Of a DNA stretch of 64,000 bases, positions 34,921 to 44,832 are shown piece by piece. The stretch is taken from positions 1-64,000 of the forward strand of contig NZ_CCAS010000018.1 in assembly GCF_000612625.1 (NCBI RefSeq), given 5' to 3'. The notes below the pieces were generated by a model. The model was not told the DNA's origin. It was given only the letters and a program-made list of their open reading frames with translations, and ran no database searches. Every line of letters begins with the position of its first letter. Positions within the stretch are counted from its first letter, which is position 1. Origin of the DNA: Neobacillus jeddahensis. GTDB taxonomy: Bacteria > Bacillota > Bacilli > Bacillales > Cytobacillaceae. A program made the position numbers and the translations under genes.

Positions 34921-35013
34921 GTAGTTTGATTATAGAAATGCTTACCAATTATAGAAAAAGCTCGTCTTTGTTTGTCCTTTAAGTCATATAGTGATGAGGA
35001 GGGGGGAAATGAG

Positions 35014-36060
35014 TTGAAAAAGAATTGGGCTCAAGCTTTTCAAATTGCGGCAGTCTATGTAGGAACTGTGGTTGGAGCTGGATTTGCCACAGGAAAAGAA
35101 ATCGTTGAGTTTTTTTCAAGATTTGGTTTCTTTGGCTTTATAAGTATTTTAATGAGCGGTTATCTCTTTATCATATTGGGTTCGAAACTAATGAGAATGG
35201 CGGCATATATAGATGCAAAATCATATCAAGAGTTTAATGAGTATTTGTTTGGAAAATGGCCTAGTCGTGTCATCAACATTTTTATGCTTTTTATGCTGCT
35301 AGGAGTTAGTGCAGTGATGCTTTCTGGAGCTGGGGCAGTGTTTGAGGAACAGTTGGGAATACCAAAAAATGTGGGTGTTTTTTTGACTATTTTCCTCTCA
35401 TTTATTGTCATGCTCATCGGTACAAAGGGATTATTCGCTGTCAATACATTTGTAGTTCCGTTGATGATTAGCTTCAGTGTCATCCTTATGTTTTTTTCGA
35501 TTCAAATGCCGCATTTTTTAGATCAATTAGTGTTTATTCCTCATGCTGAAGATGGCTGGAAAAGTGTAGTAGCACCTTTTTCGTATGTTGCTTTAAATCT
35601 TGGTTTGGCTCAAGCAGTATTAGTACCGATTGCATCGGATGTAAAGGATGATTGGACGATTAAATGGGGCGGAATCCTTGGAGGAGTGACCTTAACAATA
35701 ATATTAATTTCAAGTCATTTTACCTTAATCATGCTTCCGAATCTTGAATTATATGAAATCCCCATGGCAATTATTATGAAGAGAATCGCTCCATTTTTTT
35801 ACTGGATTTTTGTTCTCGTCATATATGGGGAAATTTTCACTTCAGTGATTGGAAATATTTTTGGACTAGATCGACAGTTAAAACAATATATACCTGTTTC
35901 AACTATGATTTCCGTTACTCTGATATTTGCCGTGTCCTACCTGATTAGTCTTGTTCATTATGGCACTCTTTTAGCCTATTTATATCCATTGTTTGGTTAT
36001 ATTTGCATGTCCTTTTTTATTTTATTATGGATGAAACCATTCCCATTTGAGCGGAAATAA
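35014..36060 (+). CDS. ykvI: YkvI-family membrane transporter-like protein
   Basis: A 348-residue polytopic membrane protein with about ten helices, distantly related to amino-acid transporters of the APC/LeuT-like fold. The N-terminus AQAFQIAAVYVGTVVGAGFA and FATGKEIVEFFSRFG matches B. subtilis YkvI from memory. The substrate is unknown. The frame extends to 34972, but the TTG at 35014 is seven bases after GAGGAGGGGGG, giving the family-like start KKNWAQAFQ. It is divergent from clpE. Confidence 0.82.
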   Translation: MKKNWAQAFQIAAVYVGTVVGAGFATGKEIVEFFSRFGFFGFISILMSGYLFIILGSKLMRMAAYIDAKSYQEFNEYLFGKWPSRVINIFMLFMLLGVSAVMLSGAGAVFEEQLGIPKNVGVFLTIFLSFIVMLIGTKGLFAVNTFVVPLMISFSVILMFFSIQMPHFLDQLVFIPHAEDGWKSVVAPFSYVALNLGLAQAVLVPIASDVKDDWTIKWGGILGGVTLTIILISSHFTLIMLPNLELYEIPMAIIMKRIAPFFYWIFVLVIYGEIFTSVIGNIFGLDRQLKQYIPVSTMISVTLIFAVSYLISLVHYGTLLAYLYPLFGYICMSFFILLWMKPFPFERK

Positions 36061-36061
36061 G

Positions 36062-36096
36062 GAAAGCAGCTGTCCACTAGGGAGCAGCTGCTTTCT
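36062..36096. terminator. Bidirectional terminator, ykvI and CPBP genes
   Basis: GAAAGCAGCTG and CAGCTGCTTTC flank a 12-base loop between the convergent genes; weak T tract. Confidence 0.6.
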
Positions 36097-36109
36097 AATT
36101 GGGCCAAGC

Positions 36110-36721
36110 TTAGTTCAATGGCAGAATAATAAAAATCATGATATCAAAGATGATGTGTGAAACGATCACAAGCGGCATACTTTTTTTCCAAAAATATAAG
36201 CTTCCCCAGATAGCCCCTGAAATAAAGGCAGCCAAGACTAACAAAAAGGAATCTGCGTAAATATGGACAGAGGCATATAATGCTGCTCCAAGTAATATAG
36301 CCCATATTGGTTTCAAATACTGTAATAATTTTTTTTGCATAAATCCTCGCCAGAAGAGTTCTTCCCCAGGTGCTGCAACTAAAATTAACGCAATAAAATG
36401 CCAAAAGGCGTGCGGTGCGTACCAGCGATAAAGCTTCTTAATGGCTTTATCAAAAGAAAAAGGAAGAGTCTCGAGCGCATGTACTCCTATCCAAAATAGG
36501 AAATATAACAAGAATCCACTCAGAACGCCAAGGAAAATATAGTGAATAAAGGAAACCTCATCGTCAACATCGCCTTGGAACATGGCATAAGCAATTAACA
36601 CAAGCAGTGATCCAGAAAAAATATACCAAAATATTGTCTTATCATGGAAGGAAAAGTAAATAAGGGCATGCGCAATTATGAATCCGAATATTAGGCGGAA
36701 ATCTAGGAAGCGTTTTTTCAT
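36110..36721 (-). CDS. CPBP-family intramembrane glutamic protease
   Basis: A 203-residue membrane protein with about six helices. Motif 1 is EELFWRGFMQKKL (paired glutamates and arginine), and histidines in AFWHFIALIL, ASVHIYADSF and VSHIIFDIMIF fit the other CPBP/Abi motifs. Relatives include type II CAAX-processing proteases and bacteriocin self-immunity proteins; the substrate is unknown. AAAGGAG stands eight bases before the ATG. No bacteriocin cluster is adjacent. Confidence 0.85.
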   Translation of the reverse strand: MKKRFLDFRLIFGFIIAHALIYFSFHDKTIFWYIFSGSLLVLIAYAMFQGDVDDEVSFIHYIFLGVLSGFLLYFLFWIGVHALETLPFSFDKAIKKLYRWYAPHAFWHFIALILVAAPGEELFWRGFMQKKLLQYLKPIWAILLGAALYASVHIYADSFLLVLAAFISGAIWGSLYFWKKSMPLVIVSHIIFDIMIFIILPLN

Positions 36722-36866
36722 CAGGTCAAGCTCCTTTATAAATCAATAAAATTCATTTTAGCAAATAATTTTTTTAAAAGGAAATGATTTCATTAAACAT
36801 TTTATCCAATTCCTATCATAAGAACTACTATTAAAGAAAAAAATACACTAGAAAGGAGTGATCAGG

Positions 36867-36986
36867 ATGAGTAAATCTAAAAGTGAACAAGAAAGAGAAT
36901 GGACCGTAAGGAAGCAAGATCAAAATCCTCACGGCAAAATAAAATCGTTAAAGCAGATATCGAAGGAAACCGGCAAAGGACAATAA
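36867..36986 (+). CDS. 39-residue basic protein, DUF6254-like
   Basis: A very small, highly charged protein, MSKSKSEQEREWTVRKQDQN and then PHGKIKSLKQISKETGKGQ. AAAGGAGTG stands seven bases before the ATG and a strong terminator follows the stop. The RKQDQNPHGK segment resembles short DUF6254-type proteins of bacilli as I remember them. The role is unknown; a spore location is possible. Confidence 0.7.
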   Translation: MSKSKSEQEREWTVRKQDQNPHGKIKSLKQISKETGKGQ

Positions 36987-37002
36987 GGACCCTTCTCCAA
37001 GC

Positions 37003-37030
37003 AAAAAAGGCAGCCAATGACTGCCTTTTC
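37003..37030 (+). terminator. Terminator of the 36867 gene
   Basis: AAAAGGCAG and CTGCCTTTT around CCAATGA, followed by CTTT. Confidence 0.8.
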
Positions 37031-37105
37031 TTTAGACAATGAACCAGTATATCTAGACATTCTAAATATCATGTATTTTTACTTAATAGTGTTTGCACTT
37101 GTCAA

Positions 37106-37294
37106 TTAATAAGCGCTTTCTTTTACTACCTTATAATTTTTGTGATTAACAACTGTACGTTGATCTAATTCTAAATCACGGTAATTATCCATATATGTTA
37201 GGTCGACTATTACAGAATTTTCATTTACCTTTTCAACAATTCCTTGCAAACCACCACGGAATTCTATGATATTTCCTACTTCTGCTATTTTCAT
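37106..37294 (-). CDS. ykvS: YkvS (DUF2187) small protein
   Basis: A 62-residue protein, MKIAEVGNIIEFRGGLQGIV followed by EKVNENSVIVDLTYMDNYRD. The G-x-I-I-E-F-x-x-G-L-x-G-x-V-E-K pattern is the DUF2187/YkvS family, an SH3-like small barrel of unknown role. AAGGAGAGAG precedes the ATG. The neighbourhood (ykvI, ykvS, ptsHI) agrees with the B. subtilis gene order. Confidence 0.85.
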   Translation of the reverse strand: MKIAEVGNIIEFRGGLQGIVEKVNENSVIVDLTYMDNYRDLELDQRTVVNHKNYKVVKESAY

Positions 37295-37446
37295 TAGTCT
37301 CTCTCCTTTACCTTAACACCCATAATTAAAATCCAGTTAAATAACAGTTTGCACTACTTTCCTCCTTTCGTAAAGACTTTTGTTTGACAATTATGTTAAT
37401 TATTCATGAATACTTATAGTTTATGAGAAAGTTGGTGTAGTAGATT

Positions 37447-37460
37447 AGAAGGCGCTTTCA
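37447..37460. promoter_or_regulatory. cre-like palindrome
   Basis: AGAAGGCGCTTTCA matches the CcpA cre consensus at 12 of 14 positions (mismatches at 1 and 5) and is nearly palindromic. It lies about 88 bases before the 37548 gene. No partner gene of obvious carbon metabolism is adjacent. Confidence 0.35.
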
Positions 37461-37547
37461 AGATTAGGATATGCTAATTGTGAAAACTTGACTTTGTCGT
37501 TGGAGGATAGGATAAAATAAATATTGAATAAAGGTGGTGCAAATTTT

Positions 37548-37742
37548 ATGACTGAAGAAATGGTATCAGACATATTGAATCGGTTAATGTCTGGTGAGCT
37601 TTCTGAGTATTATGTTAAAAATGAGGATTTTATGGAATTCCGGAAGGTTTTAGTGAAACGAAAAGATTTCAAGCATTTCCGCGGCATTGGTCAGCGTGGT
37701 GGTGATGTATTATATCAATATCTAAAGGAACCAAGAAGTTAA
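37548..37742 (+). CDS. Conserved hypothetical 64-residue protein
   Basis: The product MTEEMVSDILNRLMSGELSE continues YYVKNEDFMEFRKVLVKRKD and ends FRGIGQRGGDVLYQYLKEPRS. The arrangement of helices ending in a basic glycine loop looks like a folded domain, and I recall similar unnamed proteins in bacilli. The ATG at 37548 follows AAAGGTGGTG; a TTG-led extension to 37524 lacks a ribosome site. Function unknown. Monocistronic. Confidence 0.65.
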   Translation: MTEEMVSDILNRLMSGELSEYYVKNEDFMEFRKVLVKRKDFKHFRGIGQRGGDVLYQYLKEPRS

Positions 37743-37799
37743 ATATCTGTACACAAGGAGAATCCAGCAATTTGAGGGTTATTCCTTGTGTGTTAAGTT

Positions 37800-38033
37800 T
37801 TAAGAAAATTTTTGTTTTCTGGCACTTGCTATCCAATTGATCCGGTTAAAGCTATCAGAAGGAACATAGTCTCTCGTTCTTTCTGGACCAAGTAACTCTA
37901 CATAAACGGAAACCGGAACAAGACTCCCATCTGGTAATGTGGACAGGCGCTCTTTTAAGCCCTTTACTGGAATGGATTCAGTGTAAACTATTGTCAGAAA
38001 AATCCTGTGTCCTAGGTCATAAGGTGTTAGCAT
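37800..38033 (-). CDS. Doubtful hypothetical protein, possible remnant
   Basis: A 77-residue frame from an ATG at 38033, MLTPYDLGHRIFLTIVYTES onward, ending in a basic IASARKQKFS. No ribosome site precedes the ATG or the upstream TTG at 38039. The composition (LVPVSVYVELLGPERTRDYV) looks protein-like, but no family is recognised. It may be a broken end of a longer gene or chance coding. Confidence 0.3.
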   Translation of the reverse strand: MLTPYDLGHRIFLTIVYTESIPVKGLKERLSTLPDGSLVPVSVYVELLGPERTRDYVPSDSFNRINWIASARKQKFS

Positions 38034-38039
38034 TTTCAA

Positions 38040-38974
<935 letters not shown>

Positions 38975-39241
38975 ATGGCAGAAAAGCAATTTAAAGTAAT
39001 CGCAGAAACAGGTATTCATGCAAGACCAGCAACATTATTAGTACAAACAGCTAGCAGATTTGATTCTGAAATTACTTTAGAATATAAAGGTAAAACAGTT
39101 AATTTAAAATCGATCATGGGTGTTATGTCTTTAGGAGTAGGTCAAGGAGCTGATATTAAGATTGCAGCAGCTGGCAACGATGCTGATGATGCATTAAATG
39201 CATTAGAAGAAACATTGAAAAAAGAAGGTTTGGCAGAATAA
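38975..39241 (+). CDS. ptsH: Phosphocarrier protein HPr
   Basis: The 88-residue HPr of the sugar phosphotransferase system. His15 in [11 protein letters not shown] accepts phosphate from enzyme I. Ser46 in [13 protein letters not shown] is the HPr kinase site that makes HPr a co-repressor of CcpA. Both regulatory residues are intact. AAAGGAG precedes the ATG. Its TAA shares one base with the ATG of ptsI. It links directly to the cre site found upstream of fixABCX. Confidence 0.97.
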   Translation: MAEKQFKVIAETGIHARPATLLVQTASRFDSEITLEYKGKTVNLKSIMGVMSLGVGQGADIKIAAAGNDADDALNALEETLKKEGLAE

Positions 39242-40953
39242 TGACTTTTTTACAGGGGATTGCAGCATCAAATGGTATTGCAATCGCGAAGGCATACCGT
39301 CTTGTTGAACCAAATTTATCTTTTGAGAAAGCGACAATCGATGATGCCGCTGCAGAAGTTGCTCGTTTTCGTCAAGCAATGGAGAAGTCAAAGTCAGAAC
39401 TAGAAGCGATTCGTGATCGAGCAAAAGTTGATCTAGGCGCAGACAAGGCAGCAATCTTTGAAGCACATCTTCTCGTACTCAGTGACCCAGAATTAAATGC
39501 ACCAATTGAAGATAAAATTCAGTCTGAGAAAATTAATGCAGAATTTGCTTTGAAAGAAACAGCAGACATGTTTGTTATGATGTTTGAACAAATGGACAAT
39601 GACTATATGAAAGAGCGTGCAGCTGATATTCGCGATGTAACAAAGCGAGTGCTAGCTCATTTATTAGGAGTTCAACTTGTAAACCCAAGCATGATTGCAG
39701 AAGAAGTCATTATTATTGCTGAGGATTTAACTCCATCTGATACCGCACAATTAAATCGTCAATTTGTTAAAGGGTTCACTACGAATATTGGTGGACGAAC
39801 CTCGCATTCAGCTATTATGGCTCGTTCTATGGAAATACCTGCAGTTGTTGGAACAAAATCAGCAACTAATGATATCAACAATGGTGATTTAGTTATCGTT
39901 GACGGACTAAAAGGCGAGGTACATATCAATCCAACGCCTGAACTTGTAAGTGAGTACCGCAAAGTCCATGAAGACTATGAGAAACAAAAGGCTGAATGGG
40001 CTAAGCTCGTTAATGAAAAGACTTTATCAGCTGATAATCACCATGTTGAATTAGCTGCTAACATTGGGACTCCAAAGGATTTAAAAGGGGTTGTTGAAAA
40101 TGGCGGCGAAGGTGTTGGTCTTTATAGAACTGAGTTCCTATACATGGGAAGAGATCAGCTTCCAACAGAGGATGAACAATTTGAATCATATAAGGCTGTT
40201 CTAGAAGGAATGTCTGGTAAGCCCGTTGTTGTTCGTACTTTAGATATTGGTGGCGATAAAGAGCTCCCATACTTGGATTTACCAAAAGAAATGAATCCAT
40301 TCTTAGGCTTCAGAGCTATTCGCTTATGTTTAGAAGAGCAAGGCATCTTCCGTACACAGCTTCGTGCCCTTTTACGTGCAAGCATTTATGGCAACTTGAA
40401 GATCATGTTCCCAATGATTGCTACGCTAGATGAGTTCCGTGCAGCTAAAGCAATTCTTGAGGAAGAAAAGCAAAAACTTCTTTCAGAAGGACAAAAAGTG
40501 GCAGATCAGATTCAATTAGGAATTATGGTAGAAATTCCGTCAACTGCTATTCTTGCCGATCAATTTGCCAAAGAAGTTGATTTCTTTAGTATTGGTACAA
40601 ATGACCTTATTCAATATACGATGGCTGCAGACCGTATGAACCAACGTGTATCCTATTTGTATCAGCCATATAGCCCATCCATCTTAAGACTTGTTAAAAT
40701 GGTCATTGATGCATCACATGCAGAAGGCAAATGGACAGGCATGTGTGGAGAGATGGCTGGTGACGAAACGGCGATTCCAGTTCTTTTAGGTCTTGGTTTA
40801 GACGAATTTTCGATGAGTGCTACTTCTATCCTAAAAGCTCGTTCTCAAATTAAGAATTTGAAAAAAGCTGATATGGAAAAGCTTGCCTCAGAGGTTTTAA
40901 ATATGCAAACAACCGATCAGGTTATTGCCGCAGTAAACGCTGCAACAATGTAA
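39241..40953 (+). CDS. ptsI: PTS enzyme I (PEP-protein phosphotransferase)
   Basis: Transfers phosphate from phosphoenolpyruvate to HPr. The active histidine is H189 in [13 protein letters not shown]. The PEP-binding barrel shows [35 protein letters not shown] and the near-C-terminal cysteine motif GMCGEMAGD. The length of 570 residues is normal. Coupled to ptsH by a one-base overlap and closed by a terminator; ptsG is not in this window. Confidence 0.97.
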   Translation: MTFLQGIAASNGIAIAKAYRLVEPNLSFEKATIDDAAAEVARFRQAMEKSKSELEAIRDRAKVDLGADKAAIFEAHLLVLSDPELNAPIEDKIQSEKINAEFALKETADMFVMMFEQMDNDYMKERAADIRDVTKRVLAHLLGVQLVNPSMIAEEVIIIAEDLTPSDTAQLNRQFVKGFTTNIGGRTSHSAIMARSMEIPAVVGTKSATNDINNGDLVIVDGLKGEVHINPTPELVSEYRKVHEDYEKQKAEWAKLVNEKTLSADNHHVELAANIGTPKDLKGVVENGGEGVGLYRTEFLYMGRDQLPTEDEQFESYKAVLEGMSGKPVVVRTLDIGGDKELPYLDLPKEMNPFLGFRAIRLCLEEQGIFRTQLRALLRASIYGNLKIMFPMIATLDEFRAAKAILEEEKQKLLSEGQKVADQIQLGIMVEIPSTAILADQFAKEVDFFSIGTNDLIQYTMAADRMNQRVSYLYQPYSPSILRLVKMVIDASHAEGKWTGMCGEMAGDETAIPVLLGLGLDEFSMSATSILKARSQIKNLKKADMEKLASEVLNMQTTDQVIAAVNAATM

Positions 40954-40970
40954 TAGAATAGTTTTCTCTA

Positions 40971-41000
40971 AAAGGCCGACTGTGAACAGTCGGTCTTTTT
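40971..41000 (+). terminator. ptsHI terminator
   Basis: AGGCCGACTGT and ACAGTCGGTCT stem, then TTTTT. Confidence 0.85.
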
Positions 41001-41071
41001 CGATTTTACACAAGTAAGTAAACGGAAAAATGCACAAGATAAGGTGTAGTTAGGTGGAGGTGAAGGAATTG

Positions 41072-41218
41072 ATGGAGCAAAAACCAATGCATTTTGATGG
41101 AAGTGGCCAAATAAAGCTACCAACAAATGAGGCATTAAGCTATGAGACATTCGAAATGACAGATGAAATGAGAATCAATATCGGCAGAAATCTATATTCT
41201 CCAGGACAAAATGAATAA
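41072..41218 (+). CDS. 48-residue hypothetical protein
   Basis: A small gene behind a strong ribosome site (GGTGGAGGTGAAGGAA). The product reads MEQKPMHFDGSGQIKLPTNE, then ALSYETFEMTDEMRINIGRN and LYSPGQNE. It is soluble and acidic, and no family is recognised. A TTG directly before the ATG is an equally possible start. No terminator is obvious before the azoreductase promoter. Confidence 0.55.
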   Translation: MEQKPMHFDGSGQIKLPTNEALSYETFEMTDEMRINIGRNLYSPGQNE

Positions 41219-41277
41219 AAAGGAATGAATGTGATTTTTTCATCACATAAATCCATTTTTGATTAGTTTTCTTCTTT

Positions 41278-41306
41278 TTGACTTATACTAAAATGTCCTA
41301 TATCTC
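41278..41306 (+). promoter_or_regulatory. Putative promoter of azoR with MhqR-like half site
   Basis: TTGACT (41278-41283), 17 bases, TATCTC (41301-41306). The -10 position coincides with TATCTC, the left half of the MhqR box as I recall it; the right half is not conserved. Repression by the MarR gene product at 30379 would match the B. subtilis azoR1-MhqR link. Confidence 0.4.
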
Positions 41307-41326
41307 AATAAGAAAGGTGAATGTTC

Positions 41327-41962
41327 ATGGCGGAAGTATTGTATATTACAGCCCACCCTCATAATGAAACACAGTCATATAGTATGGCTGTTGCCAAAGC
41401 GTTTATTGATCAATATAAACAGGTGAATCCCAATGATGAGATTGTCCATTTAGACTTGTATAAAGAAAATATTCCTCATATTGATGCGGATGTTTTTAGT
41501 GGCTGGGGGAAACTTCGTTCAGGTCAGAATATGGAAAACTTGTCTGCTGATGAAAAGGACAAGGTTGTGCGCTTAAATGAATTAAGTGAACAGTTCATTG
41601 GAGCAGATAAATATGTTTTTGTTACGCCTTTATGGAACTTTTCATTCCCACCGATTATGAAAGCCTATCTTGATTCAGTTGCAGTTGCCGGCAAATCCTT
41701 TAAATACACAGAACAGGGACCGGTTGGACTCTTAACAGATAAAAAAGCCTTGCATATTCAGGCACGCGGTGGGATTTATTCAGAAGGCCCAGCAGCACAA
41801 ATGGAAATGGGACACCGATATATCAGTGTAATGATGAGTTTTTTTGGGGTACCAACTCTTGAGGGCTTATTTGTTGAAGGTCACAATGCTATGCCTGAAA
41901 AAGCAGCAGAAATAAAGGAGAATGCGATTGCACGGGCTAAGGATCTTGCCCATACATTTTAA
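41327..41962 (+). CDS. azoR: FMN-dependent NADH-azoreductase
   Basis: A flavodoxin-fold quinone/azo reductase of 211 residues that protects against quinones by two-electron reduction. Seen: [20 protein letters not shown] (FMN phosphate loop), [20 protein letters not shown] and [20 protein letters not shown], all typical of AzoR. The ATG at 41327 is six bases after AAAGGTGA; an ATG at 41321 is too close. In B. subtilis the homologue is under MhqR. Confidence 0.88.
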   Translation: MAEVLYITAHPHNETQSYSMAVAKAFIDQYKQVNPNDEIVHLDLYKENIPHIDADVFSGWGKLRSGQNMENLSADEKDKVVRLNELSEQFIGADKYVFVTPLWNFSFPPIMKAYLDSVAVAGKSFKYTEQGPVGLLTDKKALHIQARGGIYSEGPAAQMEMGHRYISVMMSFFGVPTLEGLFVEGHNAMPEKAAEIKENAIARAKDLAHTF

Positions 41963-42078
41963 TGGTAACACGGAATGAGGCGGAGAAATCTGTCTCATTT
42001 TTCTGTTTGTATGCAATCGGTTATGGCCCCTATTCATGTATAATAAACATATATATATTGAGGGAGGATGAGTAGAAA

Positions 42079-42864
42079 ATGGAATTAAACTTATTGGGAA
42101 AGACAGCTCTGATTGCTGCTTCAAGTCAAGGGTTAGGCTATGCGATCGCGGAAAGTCTTGTGAGAGAGGGCGCAAACGTGATGATTTCTGGCCGTGACGA
42201 TGAGAAGTTGAAACAGAAGGCTAGTGCACTTGAATCGATTGGAATGGGGAAGGTTGCCTATCAAAGAGCTGACTTGACTAAGGCAACTGACATTCAACAG
42301 CTAGTCGCTGTTACGGCTGAAACCTTTGGTGGAATCCAACTGCTTGTAAATAATGCTGGAGGGCCAAGAGCAGGGGCCTTTGAAGAGTTAACGGACGAAG
42401 ACTGGCAAGCCTCATTTGACCTGAATTTATTATCATATGTCCGGTTGATACGGGAGTCATTACCCTATTTAAAGATGCAGGGAGGAAAAATAGTGAATAT
42501 TGCCTCTTCCTCAATAAAGGAGCCGATTCCTGGTTTAATTCTATCCAATACATTTCGGACAGGCATTATTGGACTCTCGAAAACACTGGCATCTGAATTG
42601 GCTCCATTTAATATTCTTGTTAATACGATCGCACCAGGTAGGATTGCCACTGACCGTGTCAAGCATTTGGATCAAGTAAATGCCGACAAGTTAGGAGTAG
42701 CACGCGAATCTGTTGAATCACAAGTCAAAGCAGGAATCCCGTTAAAGCGGTATGGTACTCCAGAAGAATTTGCAAAAGTGGCTACATTTTTACTCTCAGA
42801 AGCTAATTCCTATATGACAGGTAGTGCCTTCCTTGTAGATGGAGGCATGATTAAAGCAATCTGA
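42079..42864 (+). CDS. SDR family oxidoreductase
   Basis: A classical short-chain dehydrogenase, 261 residues. The cofactor loop is AASSQGLGYAIAESL (an unusual AASSQGLG version of TGxxxGxG); NNAGG, catalytic serine region IVNIASSSIKEPIP and a C-terminal LVDGG follow. The usual YxxxK is replaced: the segment SNTFRTGIIGLSKTLASELA shows F-R-T-G-x-x-x-x-S-K, so the tyrosine position reads phenylalanine. This is seen in the 3-oxoacyl-reductase-like FabG paralogues of this type, and catalysis may differ. GAGGGAGG precedes the ATG. Confidence 0.8.
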   Translation: MELNLLGKTALIAASSQGLGYAIAESLVREGANVMISGRDDEKLKQKASALESIGMGKVAYQRADLTKATDIQQLVAVTAETFGGIQLLVNNAGGPRAGAFEELTDEDWQASFDLNLLSYVRLIRESLPYLKMQGGKIVNIASSSIKEPIPGLILSNTFRTGIIGLSKTLASELAPFNILVNTIAPGRIATDRVKHLDQVNADKLGVARESVESQVKAGIPLKRYGTPEEFAKVATFLLSEANSYMTGSAFLVDGGMIKAI

Positions 42865-42949
42865 TAGAAAATTATTCCCGAATTACCCTTTCTTGACGTT
42901 TATTACCAAAGAGTTTTGGCGAAGGTAAAATGCATAAGGGGTGTTAAAA

Positions 42950-43414
42950 TTGACCAAAAAATGGAGTATGGTACTTTTCTTTGTTCTCGGGATAGTTTTC
43001 TTAAATGGCTGTGGATTGTTATTTTCAAATGAGTTAATTGTAAATCGCTATGCGGATGCTTTGCTGACAAAAAATAACGAGCTTCAATTTCGATTTCGTA
43101 TTAATAATGAAATTTTAGAAGCCCACCAACTATATAAGGTAAAGGTCACCATTCACGATGATAAGTTAGCTGCAGCCGTCGGAAAGAGGGAAATTGTTTA
43201 TGGTGAGGATCAAGTTCGAGATGGTGATTATTTAGAAGTAAAAGGAAAAAGTGAAAAATATATTTTTATGGATCCGCTTCCCTTACAGAAGGATTTACAT
43301 ATTCAAGAGCTTAAGAACATGATTGAGAGGGATCAAGCTGTGTCGATAGAAGTATTTAATGATGAGGAAGTATTTGGTCGAACATATTTAACAAATTTTT
43401 CTTCAGAGTTATAG
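42950..43414 (+). CDS. Putative lipoprotein
   Basis: A 154-residue protein with a lipoprotein signal: MTKKWSMVLFFVLGIVFLNG then Cys21. The mature part is soluble with mixed strands (LQFRFRINNEILEAHQLYKV). No family is recognised. The TTG at 42950 is chosen because AAGGGGTG precedes it; a GTG at 42941 lies inside that ribosome site. It would be anchored to the outer face of the membrane. Function unknown. Confidence 0.65.
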   Translation: MTKKWSMVLFFVLGIVFLNGCGLLFSNELIVNRYADALLTKNNELQFRFRINNEILEAHQLYKVKVTIHDDKLAAAVGKREIVYGEDQVRDGDYLEVKGKSEKYIFMDPLPLQKDLHIQELKNMIERDQAVSIEVFNDEEVFGRTYLTNFSSEL

Positions 43415-43478
43415 GATGTTTATTTTTTAGTGGTATGGGCAACATTAGTATGTGCATAAATTTGGAGATGGAGCTCTG

Positions 43479-43511
43479 AGACCGGACGGCTGGACGTCTG
43501 GTCTTATTTTC
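43479..43511 (+). terminator. Terminator of the lipoprotein gene
   Basis: AGACCGGACG and CGTCTGGTCT (one mismatched pair) around GCTGGA, followed by TATTTT. Confidence 0.65.
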
Positions 43512-43636
43512 TGTATGTAGGAAGACATAAAATGTAACTTCGCACTAGAGGCTTGCGTTTTTCTTTTGTCAAATTACCAATCCAACTGTTATAAATGGTA
43601 AAATATAATGAAAAAAGAATGAGGGGATGGAGTATT

Positions 43637-44515
43637 TTGCTAACTTCAGATAATACTGTGATTGGTTTTATTGGGACAGGTGTAATGGGCAAAAGCATGG
43701 CTGCACATTTATTAAAAGCAGGGTTCAAAATGGTCGTTTATTCGAGAACAAAGGAAAAAGCTTCTGAATTAGTAGAGCGTGGTGCCCAATGGGCAAGTAC
43801 ACCCAAAGATGTAGCGGAAATAGCTAATGTTATTTTTACCATGGTTGGTTATCCAAAGGATGTAGAAGAAATCTTTTTCGGAAAAGATGGTCTGCTTGAA
43901 AATGGGAGACCTGGGAGCTATTTTATTGATATGACAACCTCCGCGCCATCTCTTGCGGTTAAAATATATGAAGAGGCAAAAAAGAAGGGGATTCATGCCA
44001 TCGATGCCCCAGTTTCAGGCGGCGATGTGGGAGCTAAGGAGGCAAAACTATCGATTATGGTAGGTGGTGAAAAGGAAGCCTTTGAGGAAGTTCTACCGTT
44101 ATTCGAATGTCTAGGGACAAATATCGTTTACCAAGGAAAGCCAGGTGCAGGACAGCATACGAAAATGTCGAATCAGATTGCGATAGCCTCTAATATGATC
44201 GGTGTTTGTGAGGCGATTATTTATGCTGAAAAAGCAGGATTAAACCCTGAAAATATTTTGAAAAGTATTACGACTGGTGCGGCTGGCAGTTGGTCATTAA
44301 CTAATCTAGCTCCAAGAATGTTGAGCGGGAATTTTGAACCAGGTTTTTACATAAAGCATTTTATTAAGGATATGAAAATTGCACTAGACGAAGCTGAGCA
44401 AATGGAAATGGCTGTGCCAGGTTTGGCATTAGCAAAGTCATTATATGAACAGTTAGTAGAAATGGGAGAAGAAAATAGCGGTACACAGGCACTTTATAAA
44501 TATTGGAAAAACTAG
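43637..44515 (+). CDS. ykwC: Beta-hydroxyacid dehydrogenase (YkwC type)
   Basis: An NAD(P)-dependent 3-hydroxyisobutyrate/6-phosphogluconate dehydrogenase-like enzyme. Seen: VIGFIGTGVMGKSMAAHLL (dinucleotide loop), DAPVSGGDVGAKEAKLSIMV (substrate loop), GAGQHTKMSNQIAIASNMIG with the catalytic lysine, and KDMKIALDEA. The length of 292 residues is normal. The open frame reaches 43595, but a TTG at 43637 follows GAGGGGATGGAG and gives the family-like start. The position after ptsHI matches B. subtilis ykwC. The physiological substrate is unknown. Confidence 0.85.
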   Translation: MLTSDNTVIGFIGTGVMGKSMAAHLLKAGFKMVVYSRTKEKASELVERGAQWASTPKDVAEIANVIFTMVGYPKDVEEIFFGKDGLLENGRPGSYFIDMTTSAPSLAVKIYEEAKKKGIHAIDAPVSGGDVGAKEAKLSIMVGGEKEAFEEVLPLFECLGTNIVYQGKPGAGQHTKMSNQIAIASNMIGVCEAIIYAEKAGLNPENILKSITTGAAGSWSLTNLAPRMLSGNFEPGFYIKHFIKDMKIALDEAEQMEMAVPGLALAKSLYEQLVEMGEENSGTQALYKYWKN

Positions 44516-44600
44516 TTTTCTTATCACCACAATCTGGTAAGCATAAATTCATTCTGACTTCAAGAAACTATGATAGAAAATCTTGTTGGGAGGAATTTTT

Positions 44601-44780
44601 ATGGCGAAACGGACAAAAAAGAATGATGCAAAACAAAAAAACAAAAAGGGATTTGATTCTGCAGTATTAAATGAAGAATTTGCCCATGAAATGGGTTCTG
44701 CTGCCGCCAATCAGATTCATAAAGACAAAGCTAAAAAAGAAAAGGCTCCTAAAAATAATGGAAAGTATAAAGGACAATAG
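44601..44780 (+). CDS. Basic 59-residue protein, possibly spore-associated
   Basis: The product starts MAKRTKKNDAKQKNKKGFDS and continues AVLNEEFAHEMGSAAANQIH, ending in a lysine-rich tail. GGGAGG stands eight bases before the ATG; a longer frame from 44583 is in the ribosome site. The EEFAHEMG segment followed by A-rich sequence distantly recalls SASP protease sites, but I cannot assign it. A strong terminator follows. Confidence 0.6.
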   Translation: MAKRTKKNDAKQKNKKGFDSAVLNEEFAHEMGSAAANQIHKDKAKKEKAPKNNGKYKGQ

Positions 44781-44787
44781 TCTTCAT

Positions 44788-44823
44788 AAAGAGAAGCCCT
44801 CACTTTAATGAGGGCTTCTCTTT
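44788..44823. terminator. Bidirectional terminator, 44601 gene and patA
   Basis: Perfect 15-base arms AAAGAGAAGCCCTCA and TGAGGGCTTCTCTTT lie between convergent genes. Confidence 0.9.
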
Positions 44824-44832
44824 CAATGAATG

